From positions 1-20,887 of IMG/VR virus record IMGVR_UViG_3300036393_000021: a stretch of 20,887 nt of DNA, one strand, 5' to 3'. A program made the translations under genes and the position numbers. A model generated the notes under the pieces. That model was not told the DNA's origin. It worked only from the letters and a program-made list of their open reading frames with translations, and made no database searches. Origin of the DNA: a virus. Shown piece by piece: positions 7,364-14,771 of the stretch (within the stretch, counting starts at the first letter, position 1; each line of letters begins with the position of its first letter).

Positions 7364-8911
7364 GTGCGTGTTTTCCTACTCGAAAAGGTTCTGCTTTTTT
7401 TTATCGTTGTGGCATCGATCGCTCGGGCGCTTTCGTCGGGCAAGGACGTCAATTGGGATTTACAAAACTACCATCACTACGCGCCGTGGGCTCTAATTCA
7501 TGGTAGATATACTCAAGACGTGCTCGCCGGAAACTGGCAGTCATACCTGAATCCAACAATATACTTAATTCGATATGCCTCACTTTCATTCGGAACTTGG
7601 TGGTCAGCAATTATATTGTCTAGTCTACAGTCTATTGCACTTATTCTTACGTATAAGATTTCGAGTAATATTTTTCGCAAAGAGCCGATAAAGACGCGCT
7701 TTCAACTCGCATCATCTGCAACGTTTCTTGCCATGCTATCTCCAATTTTCGCATCCGAACTCGGCACTAGTTTCGTTGATGGATTACTTTGTGTTCCAAT
7801 GGTTGCTGCACTTCTACTTCTCAATGTAGATTCTCGTGGCGATCGAACATGGATTATGCTCAGCGTGTCTGGCGTGATGATGGGTTTTGCCGTTGGATTT
7901 AAAGTTACAAACGCTTTATTTCTTCCTGGTTATGCGTTGGCCGCCCTCCTCGGGCAGACATCCGGCGCCGCTATAGTTCGTACTGCATTGGCAACAGCAG
8001 TAGGCGGCATTGTCGGATTGATTGTTTCTGCGGGGCCTTGGGCTTATGTCATGTGGCGTGATTTTGGAAACCCATTCTTCCCGCTTGCCGGATTTATTAA
8101 TCCTCGCGAGGCGCTACTTGTAAACACTTACGATACAAATTTTCTGCCGGATGGAATCATTGGTGCTTTAATCTTGCCTCTGAAATGGGCGCTTGGCATA
8201 CAATCTACTGCTGAAATGGCGTTTACCGATATTCGTCCTGTAATACAACTATCAATTCTTTTTGCATTTTCTGCAAAAATTCTATTCTTAAAAAGAAGAA
8301 AACTACATATTGATGATCTAAATAAATGGCAAATTACTGTGTTCTTAGCGTTGGGAACTGTGATGTGGATTTCGACAAGTTCTATTCACAGGTATGCCGC
8401 AATTCTGGAATTGTTATTAGGTCCTAGTATCATCATTGGAGTATATTTTCTCTTTAATGTTAAGCGGGCGCTGCTAGTAGGCGCCGGGCTAATAATTTTG
8501 GCTGTATTAACAATCGATGTCCCTAATTGGCGGCATGTGCGGCCATTCGGGCAATCATATTTCGTTAACTCTCTACCATACAATCTTCCAGAAAATCCAA
8601 CTTTTATTCTGCTGCCTCAACGAGAATTACCTCTCGGATTTTTGGCTGCGGAGTTTCCATTAGGCTCTGTATTTATTCAAAGCGGGGTTGGGGATTTTTT
8701 TAGTTCCGACTCTGTTTTATATAGGAGGGCGCACGAAATAATATATAATACTCCTGTTAATAACCTACTGCTTCTAACGGACGGCAATCTGCAAGATAAT
8801 AACAATATATTGGTGGCGGGCGTCATTATGCGAAGGGAGGTGCCGTGCCAAGAAATACTAACGGTAGTTAGGAGTGTTTGGATATGTCCATTAATCGTCG
8901 ATAAAAGGTGA
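7364..8911 (+). CDS. GT-C-type membrane glycosyltransferase-like cargo gene (moron)
   Basis: 515 aa, GTG start with AGGGAG six bases upstream, ending TGA at 8911. It is a polytopic membrane protein with about ten hydrophobic segments up to residue 390, then a soluble C-terminal domain. After the first membrane helix comes KDVNWDLQNYHHYAPWALIH, with Asp28 and Asp32 where GT-C enzymes (ArnT/PMT type) carry their catalytic acid in the first periplasmic loop. Later YLNPTIYLIRYA and MGFAVGFKVTNALFLPGYAL also fit this superfamily. Such enzymes move sugars from lipid-linked donors to surface polysaccharides. It is opposite in strand to every neighbour and far more AT-rich (for example 18 of 60 G/C at 8221-8280, against 47 of 60 at 6001-6060). 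It lies between two fibre genes, so a lysogenic-conversion role is inferred. Substrate unknown. Confidence 0.8.
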   Translation: MRVFLLEKVLLFFIVVASIARALSSGKDVNWDLQNYHHYAPWALIHGRYTQDVLAGNWQSYLNPTIYLIRYASLSFGTWWSAIILSSLQSIALILTYKISSNIFRKEPIKTRFQLASSATFLAMLSPIFASELGTSFVDGLLCVPMVAALLLLNVDSRGDRTWIMLSVSGVMMGFAVGFKVTNALFLPGYALAALLGQTSGAAIVRTALATAVGGIVGLIVSAGPWAYVMWRDFGNPFFPLAGFINPREALLVNTYDTNFLPDGIIGALILPLKWALGIQSTAEMAFTDIRPVIQLSILFAFSAKILFLKRRKLHIDDLNKWQITVFLALGTVMWISTSSIHRYAAILELLLGPSIIIGVYFLFNVKRALLVGAGLIILAVLTIDVPNWRHVRPFGQSYFVNSLPYNLPENPTFILLPQRELPLGFLAAEFPLGSVFIQSGVGDFFSSDSVLYRRAHEIIYNTPVNNLLLLTDGNLQDNNNILVAGVIMRREVPCQEILTVVRSVWICPLIVDKR

Positions 8912-8923
8912 ATGTTTTTTACG

Positions 8924-9655
8924 CTATAGTGACAAAGAAAGTGACTTCATTATGAAAGCAAGCGAGTAGTAGGCAGGAGGTGTTTGTAGTGTGATGTTGT
9001 GTGTATGTGCCCCATCATTAAATATTCCATGTAGATGCGCCTGATTACCGCCACGGAAATCGGTCGCGATACCATGGGCGTGGGCGCCCTCCGCCGAAGT
9101 TCGAAATCCTTGGAAAACAGGGCTGTTATGGAAAATCGGGAAGGCACCGCCGGAGCCACCGGTCTGCCCTGGGATCGGTGCATCATGATCGTGATGGCCT
9201 TGGATATCAGTACTACCACCGTGTTGATGGTTCGGCATCTGCGCTTCGGTGATCGCATGCCCCGCCGTCGTTCCACCATGCGCATGCGCCCCCGCCGCCG
9301 CCGTACTCACCGTCACGCTGTCTGCGCCCCCGATGCTCCCAACCGGCCGTGTCGGCCCGGCCGCAACGATGAACTTGTCGCGCAGGTTCGGTGTGCCATT
9401 GCTGCCGTCGCACAGCCGCCAGCCGGCCGGGACCGCATTCTCCGCCCCGCTCCACATCGCGATGAGCCCCGCCGGCACCGCCACGGCCTCCAGCGCGTCG
9501 ACGCGGTCCTCGAGCGTCTCCAGCGCCATCTCCGTCTCCGTGGCGAACTGGTCGATCAGGTCCATGTCGCCGTTGAGCTTGTTCCCCCAGGTGTTGATGC
9601 TCTGGTTGATCTCCGGCTTGGTCAGGTTGAGCGTCGGCGTGAAGCTGTCGGCCAT
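8924..9655 (-). CDS. Tail fibre protein with collar-like domain; foreign-looking tip
   Basis: 243 aa, ATG at 9655 with GGAG seven bases upstream. The N-terminal anchor (FTPTLNLTKPEINQSINTWG, NKLNGDMDLIDQF) is shared with the downstream fibre. It is followed by a short coiled coil (ETEMALETLEDRVDALEAV), then a collar-type module (VPAGLIAMWSGAENAVPAGW, LCDGSNGTPNLRDKFIVAAG). The C-terminal half is His/Gly-rich (GAHAHGG, MPNHQHGG, GHHDHDAP, GAHTHNI) and ends PPAYYSLAFIMKSLSLSL, a usual ending for this class. The last 250-300 bp are clearly more AT-rich than the first half and abut the cargo gene, only 12 bp away tail to tail. It is probably a receptor-binding fibre. Confidence 0.85.
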   Translation of the reverse strand: MADSFTPTLNLTKPEINQSINTWGNKLNGDMDLIDQFATETEMALETLEDRVDALEAVAVPAGLIAMWSGAENAVPAGWRLCDGSNGTPNLRDKFIVAAGPTRPVGSIGGADSVTVSTAAAGAHAHGGTTAGHAITEAQMPNHQHGGSTDIQGHHDHDAPIPGQTGGSGGAFPIFHNSPVFQGFRTSAEGAHAHGIATDFRGGNQAHLHGIFNDGAHTHNITLQTPPAYYSLAFIMKSLSLSL

Positions 9656-9656
9656 C

Positions 9657-10169
9657 TCAGATCTCCTGCGGTGGCCGCGGCGCCCAGGCGGACGGCGGCG
9701 GCGGCGTGACGGGGTTCCAGGGGGCGCCGGCGCCCGGCACGGGCAGCGACGGCTGCCATGAGGGCATTGCCGGAAGGTCGTCCGGCCGATCCCACAGCTC
9801 GCGCAACCGGCCGCGCAGCGCAGCCTGTCCCAGGGCGCGCCCATTGGCGCCGAGCGTCCGCGCCAGGCCGCCCGTCATGTCGCTCAGCCCAGCCACGGCG
9901 GCCCCGCGGATGCCGTCGCGACGCACCGCGCCTTGCACGGCGCTTGAGGCCGCAGCGACGGCACCCGACGCCTTCGGGTTCAGCGCGACGGCCCGCGGCG
10001 CACCGGCAGCTGCCGCGAGGCCCTCCGCCTCCCGCACTCGCCGCACGCCGCCACACGCCTGGCCGGCGGCGGCTGCGCGCACGCCGGCCCGGTCCAGGCG
10101 CCAGCTGCCGAAGCCGGCGAAGCCGAAGGGGCCGTCGCCGAAGGGCCGCGTCCTCCCCACCACCGGCAT
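9657..10169 (-). CDS. Unknown phage protein upstream of fibre
   Basis: 170 aa from the ATG at 10169, one base overlapping the previous stop (TGATG). It opens MPVVGRTRPFGDGPFGFAGF, continues with Ala/Arg-rich helices (AVQGAVRRDGIRGAAVAGLS), and ends in a Pro-rich tail (PVPGAGAPWNPVTPPPPSAW). Translational coupling to a Gp80-like gene and the fibre supports expression. No family is recognised; a minor tail or fibre-attachment protein is possible. Confidence 0.6.
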   Translation of the reverse strand: MPVVGRTRPFGDGPFGFAGFGSWRLDRAGVRAAAAGQACGGVRRVREAEGLAAAAGAPRAVALNPKASGAVAAASSAVQGAVRRDGIRGAAVAGLSDMTGGLARTLGANGRALGQAALRGRLRELWDRPDDLPAMPSWQPSLPVPGAGAPWNPVTPPPPSAWAPRPPQEI

Positions 10170-10600
10170 CAGTCGAGCGCCACCTGCAGCGCCGCCGGCT
10201 CGAACCGGATCGCGTCGCCATAATCCACCGTCTTCGGCAGCGGCGTCACGAAGCCGCTCTCGGGGTCGGTCAGCTGCGCATAGGCCAGCATGTTCCCGCC
10301 GCTCGCCGCATCGAACAGCGCGAACCAGCTCACCACGCCCCAGCCGCCGACGCCGGCCACCGGGAACAGCACCGTCCCGCCGTTGCGCGCCGTCCAACGG
10401 CCGGAGGCGCCGTCCTGCACAAAGCCGAAGGCGACCGGCTGCCGGGCATAGGCGACGCCGCTCACCTCGGCCCCGCCACCGGCCTCGCCGGGGGGCGCCG
10501 TGAACAGCGCCACATGGATCGCCGCCGGCGGCGCGAAGGCGGCGCCCCCGAAGCAGTGTCGGATCAGCTTCTCTTCCAGGTAGTTGGTGAAGCCGGGCAT
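10169..10600 (-). CDS. Gp80-like phage virion protein
   Basis: 143 aa, ATG at 10600 overlapping the adaptor stop (TGATG). The pattern MPGFTNYLEEKLIRHCFGG, then PPAAIHVALFTAPPGE, GGGAEVSGVAYARQPVAFGF, and finally WGVVSWFALFDAASGGNML is that of a widespread small phage structural family. Members are annotated as Gp80-like or 'tail fibre' proteins: beta-rich, about 130-150 aa. It probably assembles at the neck or fibre attachment. The family pattern is clear to me; the exact virion position is not. Confidence 0.7.
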   Translation of the reverse strand: MPGFTNYLEEKLIRHCFGGAAFAPPAAIHVALFTAPPGEAGGGAEVSGVAYARQPVAFGFVQDGASGRWTARNGGTVLFPVAGVGGWGVVSWFALFDAASGGNMLAYAQLTDPESGFVTPLPKTVDYGDAIRFEPAALQVALD

Positions 10601-11250
10601 CAGCGGAACCCCCTGCGGACGCGGCGGATCGGCCCGCCGCCGAAGCGGGCGGCCTCCGTCGCCTGATTGCGGCTGTCGATGCGGTCCTTGTAGAGGCCGG
10701 CCCAGGTCGGCAGCCGCGCATCGTTCTTCAGATAGGGCTCGGCCTGCACCAGGCTGCCGTAGAGCAGGATCGCGCTGTCCTCCGCGAGCAGCCAGTTGGC
10801 CGGCGCTTCGGCGGAGAGGTGCGGCACCTTCTGGCAGTAGACCATCTCGATGGTGACCGGCGCCGATGGCCGCGGAAACACCTCGATCACCGACCCCGCG
10901 ATCGCGAAGTACTGCGGCACGCCGGCCTCGCCCGGATGCTCGGGCGGCAGCGCATCGAGCGGCGCGCGCCGGCCGCGCAGCGCCTGGATATGCGCCAGCG
11001 TGGTCAGGACCAGCGGCCGGTGCCGGCCCTTGACGTTCAGCCGCACCGCCTCCAGCCAGTCCTCCGGCTGCGCCACCGGCTGGTCGCCGATCAGCGCATC
11101 GACGTAGCGATGCATGCGGCGGTCGCGCAGCTTGGTGTTGATGTCGTCCTCCGCCAGGCGGATGAAGTCCGGGATCCGCACCGTCAGGTCGCGCCGATTC
11201 AACCAGTCGGCGATCGCGCCCTGCAGCTCGGCATAGGTCGAGAGCGCCAT
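10600..11250 (-). CDS. Head-tail adaptor protein (P22 gp4-like / phage adaptor family)
   Basis: 216 aa, ATG at 11250, with one-base stop/start overlaps at both ends. The N-terminus MALSTYAELQGAIADWLNRR, then VRIPDFIRLAEDDINTKLR, matches the common phage adaptor family that docks under the portal and begins the short tail. The middle (DWLEAVRLNVKGR, IEMVYCQKVPHLS) and the helix ILLYGSLVQAEPYLKND also match. Length is normal for the family. It acts with the portal (18554-20887) and nozzle (2690-4204) proteins to form the DNA channel. Confidence 0.82.
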   Translation of the reverse strand: MALSTYAELQGAIADWLNRRDLTVRIPDFIRLAEDDINTKLRDRRMHRYVDALIGDQPVAQPEDWLEAVRLNVKGRHRPLVLTTLAHIQALRGRRAPLDALPPEHPGEAGVPQYFAIAGSVIEVFPRPSAPVTIEMVYCQKVPHLSAEAPANWLLAEDSAILLYGSLVQAEPYLKNDARLPTWAGLYKDRIDSRNQATEAARFGGGPIRRVRRGFR

Positions 11251-11570
11251 CAGACACGTCCCCCGGCGACGCGGAAGGCGCGGTTGTCGGGGTCGTTCAG
11301 CCAGCGCCGCCAGGCGGCCTTGTCGTTCATCCAGCCCTCCCGGACGGCACGGTCGACGACCGCGAGCGGCACCCGCGCGGCGAGCCGGAAGGCGCGCTTG
11401 CGCTGATCGACCTCCGCATCGCGACGGTTCGCCGCCACGATGCCGTCGCACTCCTGGCGGGTGACGAAATGCATCGCCCCGCCCTGCCGGCTTTCCGTCT
11501 CCGCCGGGTTCCAGACCAGCGTGCGCAGGATGCCGCCATGCCGATCGTAGATGTGCCGCCGCGTCGCCAT
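11250..11570 (-). CDS. Small head-associated phage protein
   Basis: 106 aa from the ATG at 11570 (MATRRHIYDRHGGILRTLVW); the longer upstream frame runs into the capsid gene and hairpin. HFVTRQECDGIVAANRRDAE and the helical C-terminus (GWMNDKAAWRRWLNDPDNRA) are a pattern often found directly after podoviral capsid genes. The function is probably head completion. It follows the hairpin at 11598-11629, and an AAGGA about 12 bases before the ATG is a weak ribosome site. Its stop overlaps the adaptor start. Confidence 0.7.
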   Translation of the reverse strand: MATRRHIYDRHGGILRTLVWNPAETESRQGGAMHFVTRQECDGIVAANRRDAEVDQRKRAFRLAARVPLAVVDRAVREGWMNDKAAWRRWLNDPDNRAFRVAGGRV

Positions 11571-11597
11571 CTGGTTTGCCGTCCTTCGCTGAGGGGA

Positions 11598-11629
11598 GAG
11601 CGGGCGGGGGCTGACGCTCCCGCCCGCTC
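11598..11629 (-). terminator. GC-rich hairpin just after the capsid gene
   Basis: A perfect 11-bp inverted repeat (GAGCGGGCGGG at 11598-11608 and its complement at 11619-11629) with a 10-nt loop lies 5 bp after the capsid stop. There is no U tract, so a full intrinsic terminator is unlikely. It may act as a partial terminator or 3' mRNA stabiliser that sets capsid against downstream expression. Confidence 0.55.
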
Positions 11630-11634
11630 GGGAC

Positions 11635-12597
11635 TTACGGCTCCTCGGCCGCGGAAGGCGCGATGTCGGCGACCTTGAAATGCGCCGCCTCGTTCGAGAG
11701 CTCGAGCCCGTATTCCGCGACCAGCATCTTGGTCTCGGCATCGCCGATCTTCGCGATGTCCTCGGTCTTCAGCCGCCGGTAGTAGGCGACCTTGGCGTAT
11801 TCGGGATCGATGCCGAACACCGTGCGCGGCCGCTGCCAGCGCGACGGCACCGCCTTCAGCTCCCCGAAGTCCGACAGATAGAAATCGGCGGACGCCACGA
11901 TCTCGTCGGCATCGACCTTCACCCGGCTGTTGGCGCGGCCGGCGAAGCCCGAGAACTTCCGCTTCGCGTAAGGCCCCATCATCAGCAGCGTCGGCTCGCC
12001 GCCATTCTCGTAGGCCTCCTGGATCGCATCCGCGAGCAGCGCCTCGGTGAAGGCGCGGAGCGTGCCGTTGGTGATCGACGCCGTCTCGCTCGCCGGGTTG
12101 GCGCCGCCCGCGCCATAGCTGACGTTGGTGGTGATCCAGTGCTCCAGCGCCCGCGTCGCGCGCGCCGTCGGCGTCGCATCCTCGCCGTTGTTGCGCGCCT
12201 GCTCGCCCGACAGGATGCTCTCCATGTCGCGCAGCAGCGCCTTGCCGTTCAGCGCGATCTGGTGCGCCATCTCGCCCCGCTTGCCGGCCGCGTCCGCACT
12301 CTCCTGGGAGCCGGAGACGGTCGCGTCGCGGGTCGAGATCTGGCAGACATTGGCGCGCCGGACGGTCGGCTGCGCGGCCGAGCGCGTCAGCTCGAACCCT
12401 TCCTCCTTCCGGTTCGCCTTGTTCACCGCCGGCAGGTTCTCGGTCTGCCAGTCGAACTGCACGTTGGTGGCGTTGCGGGTGCCGATCGCGGTCATGAACG
12501 GCCGGTCGGAGGGGTCGATGTTGTAGATGGCGTTCGCGAGGTCCTCGCGATTGCCCTTCGCCCCATAGGTCGTGAAGGCGTTGGTCACCTTGGCCAT
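11635..12597 (-). CDS. Major capsid protein, SU10/DUF5309 family
   Basis: 320 aa, ATG at 12597, TAA at 11635. The N-terminus FTTYGAKGNREDLANAIYNI, then DPSDRPFMTAIG and NVQFDWQTENLPAVN, is diagnostic for the SU10-type (DUF5309) HK97-fold capsid proteins. VCQISTRDATVSGSQESADA, MMGPYAKRKFSGFAG and DFGELKAVPSRWQRPRTVFG are further family blocks. Full length. It forms the icosahedral shell on the scaffold encoded just upstream. The ribosome site is modest (AGGG about 10 bases before the ATG). A 73-bp gap separates it from the scaffold gene, so it may have its own expression control, though I see no promoter I would defend. Confidence 0.93.
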   Translation of the reverse strand: MAKVTNAFTTYGAKGNREDLANAIYNIDPSDRPFMTAIGTRNATNVQFDWQTENLPAVNKANRKEEGFELTRSAAQPTVRRANVCQISTRDATVSGSQESADAAGKRGEMAHQIALNGKALLRDMESILSGEQARNNGEDATPTARATRALEHWITTNVSYGAGGANPASETASITNGTLRAFTEALLADAIQEAYENGGEPTLLMMGPYAKRKFSGFAGRANSRVKVDADEIVASADFYLSDFGELKAVPSRWQRPRTVFGIDPEYAKVAYYRRLKTEDIAKIGDAETKMLVAEYGLELSNEAAHFKVADIAPSAAEEP

Positions 12598-12670
12598 GCT
12601 TGCGGTTCCCTTGTAAGTCGAGCGTCCGATTCAGGCCTCCGGGCCATCCGGCCCTTCGGTCATCGGGTGC

Positions 12671-13657
12671 TCAGAGGAGTTTTTCGATCACCGCCCGCGC
12701 GTCGCGCAGGCTGTTGGATTTCGCCAGGCGATGCTTGGCGCGCATCAGCTCCCCGGTATGGCGCGGCAGCGGCTGGCTGCCGGGCCGCGCTGCCGGCAGG
12801 CCGATGCGCGGCGGCTCCGGCTGCAGCCGCTTCTGCATCGCCTCGTCGTACTTCATCGCCTTGTAGAGGACGACGACGGCGCGGTGATCGGTGACGGAGG
12901 AGAGCTCCGCCTCCGACCAGCCGAGCTTGCGGCCATAGTCGCGCACCTTGCCGCGGTCGGCGTTGCGGCGGTCCTTGTCGCGCCAGGCGGGCATCGCCTG
13001 GACCAGGAGGTCACCTTCCTGCCGCAGCTTGCCGTGCAGCTCGCCTTCGGCGGCGACCGCCTCGGCGACCCGGATGCGTTCATACTCGGCGCGCGCCGCT
13101 TCCATGCGCGCCTGGCCGTCGCGCCATTCCTCGCGCTGCATCACGTAGCCGACCGGGTCCTCCGCCTTCAGCCGCGCCCAGTCCGGCTCCGGCCCTTGCT
13201 GCTGCTGGAACTGGAAGGCGAGCGCCGGCAGCAGCTCCGCATACTGGAGCCGTTCCTGCCGCACCGCGGCCGCTTCGCCGTCGAAGGCACGGCGGTCCTC
13301 CGCCAGCGCCTGGGTCTTCCGCGTATAGTCGGCCTGGCGGAGATAGCCGCGCGTCAGCTCCGAGAGCGGCAGCCGCTCGGTGCGGCCCTCGAGCTCGACG
13401 GCGACGAGCGCCGTGGGATCGGAGGCATCCGCCTCGCCGGCGCTGCGCGCTGCGTCCTCGGTGTCCGGCGCCGCATCCTCGGCGTCGATCGGCATCGCGT
13501 CTTCGGCGTCGCCGGTCTCCGCCTCACGCGCCGGCGTCGCGCCCGGCGTGCCGCTGTCGCGGGCCAGGAGGTCGGCGATGCTGGAAGCCGCGGTGCCGAG
13601 ATCGGTGCCCGGGTTGGCCTCGGGCGTCTCGGTTGCGGCGCTGGTGTCGGGGGCCAT
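12671..13657 (-). CDS. Scaffolding protein
   Basis: 328 aa from the ATG at 13657, with AGGAG six bases upstream; the extension to 13924 is a shadow frame. The first 110 residues are acidic and low complexity (AEDAMPIDAEDAAPDTEDAA). Then comes a VELEGRTERLPLSELTRGYL...QADYTRKTQALAEDRR module, the hallmark of podoviral scaffold proteins. A long helical middle (QLQ-rich, EYERIRVAEAVAAEGELHGK) and a basic C-terminus (MRAKHRLAKSNSLRDARAVI) follow; the last would contact the capsid inner face. It lies immediately before the capsid gene, as usual. It would be absent from mature virions. Confidence 0.85.
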   Translation of the reverse strand: MAPDTSAATETPEANPGTDLGTAASSIADLLARDSGTPGATPAREAETGDAEDAMPIDAEDAAPDTEDAARSAGEADASDPTALVAVELEGRTERLPLSELTRGYLRQADYTRKTQALAEDRRAFDGEAAAVRQERLQYAELLPALAFQFQQQQGPEPDWARLKAEDPVGYVMQREEWRDGQARMEAARAEYERIRVAEAVAAEGELHGKLRQEGDLLVQAMPAWRDKDRRNADRGKVRDYGRKLGWSEAELSSVTDHRAVVVLYKAMKYDEAMQKRLQPEPPRIGLPAARPGSQPLPRHTGELMRAKHRLAKSNSLRDARAVIEKLL

Positions 13658-13658
13658 G

Positions 13659-13949
13659 TCAGCTCCTGCTCTGGCGTTGCAGTTCGAAGCGGAGGTTGCG
13701 CTTCGCGATCGCGGCGCCGGCGGCCGCCGCCGCGAGATCCGCGCGCAGCGCATCGAGCGCGCGGAGCATGAGGAAGGCGGCCTCCCGCTCCTCCCGCCCA
13801 TGGGCGGGGTCGGAGTGGCGGATCTGGCCGAGGCAATGCGCTTCGACGTTGGCGAAGGCGCGCTGCAGCCCGGGATGCTCGATCGCCGCGCGCGCCTGGC
13901 GCGCGGCGGCATCGGCATCGGCAAGAATGGTATCGGCGTTGCGTGCCAT
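13659..13949 (-). CDS. Small helical phage protein
   Basis: 96 aa from the ATG at 13949 (MARNADTILADADAAARQAR), with a GGAG site that lies inside the REP-like repeat (GGGTGGAGACAGCG-ATG). It is almost entirely helical and Ala/Arg-rich (EREAAFLMLRALDALRADLA). The stop is one base before the scaffold start, so the two are probably co-translated. No family is recognised; a head-assembly helper is possible. Confidence 0.6.
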   Translation of the reverse strand: MARNADTILADADAAARQARAAIEHPGLQRAFANVEAHCLGQIRHSDPAHGREEREAAFLMLRALDALRADLAAAAAGAAIAKRNLRFELQRQSRS

Positions 13950-13952
13950 CGC

Positions 13953-13998
13953 TGTCTCCACCCGGGCGGCTATCCAGAGCGTGGTGGAGCGGTGCAAG
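13953..13998 (-). repeat. REP-like 46-bp repeat, copy 1
   Basis: Matches 17366-17411 at 39 of 46 positions by eye, in the same orientation, with the identical core GCGGCTATCCAGAGCG. It lies directly before a start codon and supplies its ribosome site. It looks like a dispersed host repeat, since nothing in the phage genes explains it. Confidence 0.65.
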
Positions 13999-14141
13999 CG
14001 GGAAGTACGAAGAATCTGCGCGGGGGTGAAAGGGGATCGCGACGGGAGGGCGCGCGCGTGTCGTTCGCTGCGCCGGGAGCGTCGTCTGTTACCGCCCAAT
14101 CGCGTGTCGGAAGCGGGGATTCTCGGCAGCGCTATCGACGG

Positions 14142-14579
14142 CTACTGGTAGCGCGCCTCCCGGAACGCGCGCATCGCGGCATTGAGCGCGCGCACAGCCT
14201 CCCGCGGCACGGAGCCGAAGATGTGCCTTTCGCGGGGGGAAGGCGGGTCTATCCACTCGATCACGCCCACGAGGTGGGGGATGTCCCTGTGGCCAGGCCA
14301 ATACGGGGGTGGTTTGTCTCGATTGCCATTGAAGAAGCCATTTATGGGCCCCCGGGCAATGGGGAGGCTCGGAAGGTGCCAGAACGGTCGTATGAAGAAC
14401 CGTTTGCGGTACACACGGGCGATGTAGCCCCGCTTTATCCAAAGGCGTCCGCGATGGAATGCCGGCAAGCGCTGCCGCTTCATTCGCGTCAGCAAGGATG
14501 GTGGGTCATCCATGCCCCGGGGCTGATAGGGGATCGACGGATGCAGTTCCAGGAACGGGCGGCGAGCAGGGGTCTCCAT
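14142..14579 (-). CDS. Unknown basic protein, paralogue A
   Basis: 145 aa from the ATG at 14579 (METPARRPFLELHPSIPYQP); no strong ribosome site is seen. It is rich in Arg, Pro, Trp, Tyr and Phe. It aligns along its whole length with the protein at 14938-15393: SIPY near the start, RQRL, RGRxWxKxGYI, a central GFF, an IP before a hydrophobic strand, and the ending LNAAMRxFREARY. This shared amino-acid pattern with little shared DNA shows both are selected as proteins. No known family is recognised. It lies in the accessory block between portal and scaffold, just after an IS remnant. A toxin, anti-defence or structural role cannot be separated from sequence. Confidence 0.65.
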   Translation of the reverse strand: METPARRPFLELHPSIPYQPRGMDDPPSLLTRMKRQRLPAFHRGRLWIKRGYIARVYRKRFFIRPFWHLPSLPIARGPINGFFNGNRDKPPPYWPGHRDIPHLVGVIEWIDPPSPRERHIFGSVPREAVRALNAAMRAFREARYQ

Positions 14580-14604
14580 CGGGACTATCCGAAATTTCGC
14601 GTGA

Positions 14605-14771
14605 GATCGAGCTGATCGCCGCCCATTGCTAGCCGTGCCCCCCGGCGCCGTCCAGCACCAGCCGCACCCCACGCTCCCGAACCTCAGGCGAGTAGTTCGC
14701 CGCCGTCTTCTTTGCCGTCATCGCTCCATCCTCTCAACGGTTGGAGCCTCCGGCAAACCCGGCGCGGTTCG
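14605..14771 (-). mobile_element. IS3-family remnant: left end and start of orfA
   Basis: Minus-strand bases from 14771 read CGAACCGCGCCGGGTTTGCC, resembling the left inverted repeat of IS3-family (IS407-type) elements, which begin TGAACCGC. After about 50 bp an ATG at 14721 with GGAG upstream encodes MTAKKTAANYSPEVRERGVR, then LVLDGAGGHG, the N-terminus of an IS3-type OrfA. A TAG at 14629-14631 interrupts it, after which QWAAISSI continues in frame to about 14605 and homology ends. No orfB or right end is present, so it is dead. Confidence 0.78.

Noticed and set aside
8900-8950. Possible bidirectional terminator between the convergent cargo and fibre genes, with a run of T at 8913-8921
   Set aside because: There is a T run but no stem next to it on either strand.
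12641-12654. Small hairpin (GGGCC-atcc-GGCCC) between scaffold and capsid genes
   Set aside because: Only a 5-bp stem in very GC-rich DNA with no U tract; expected by chance.
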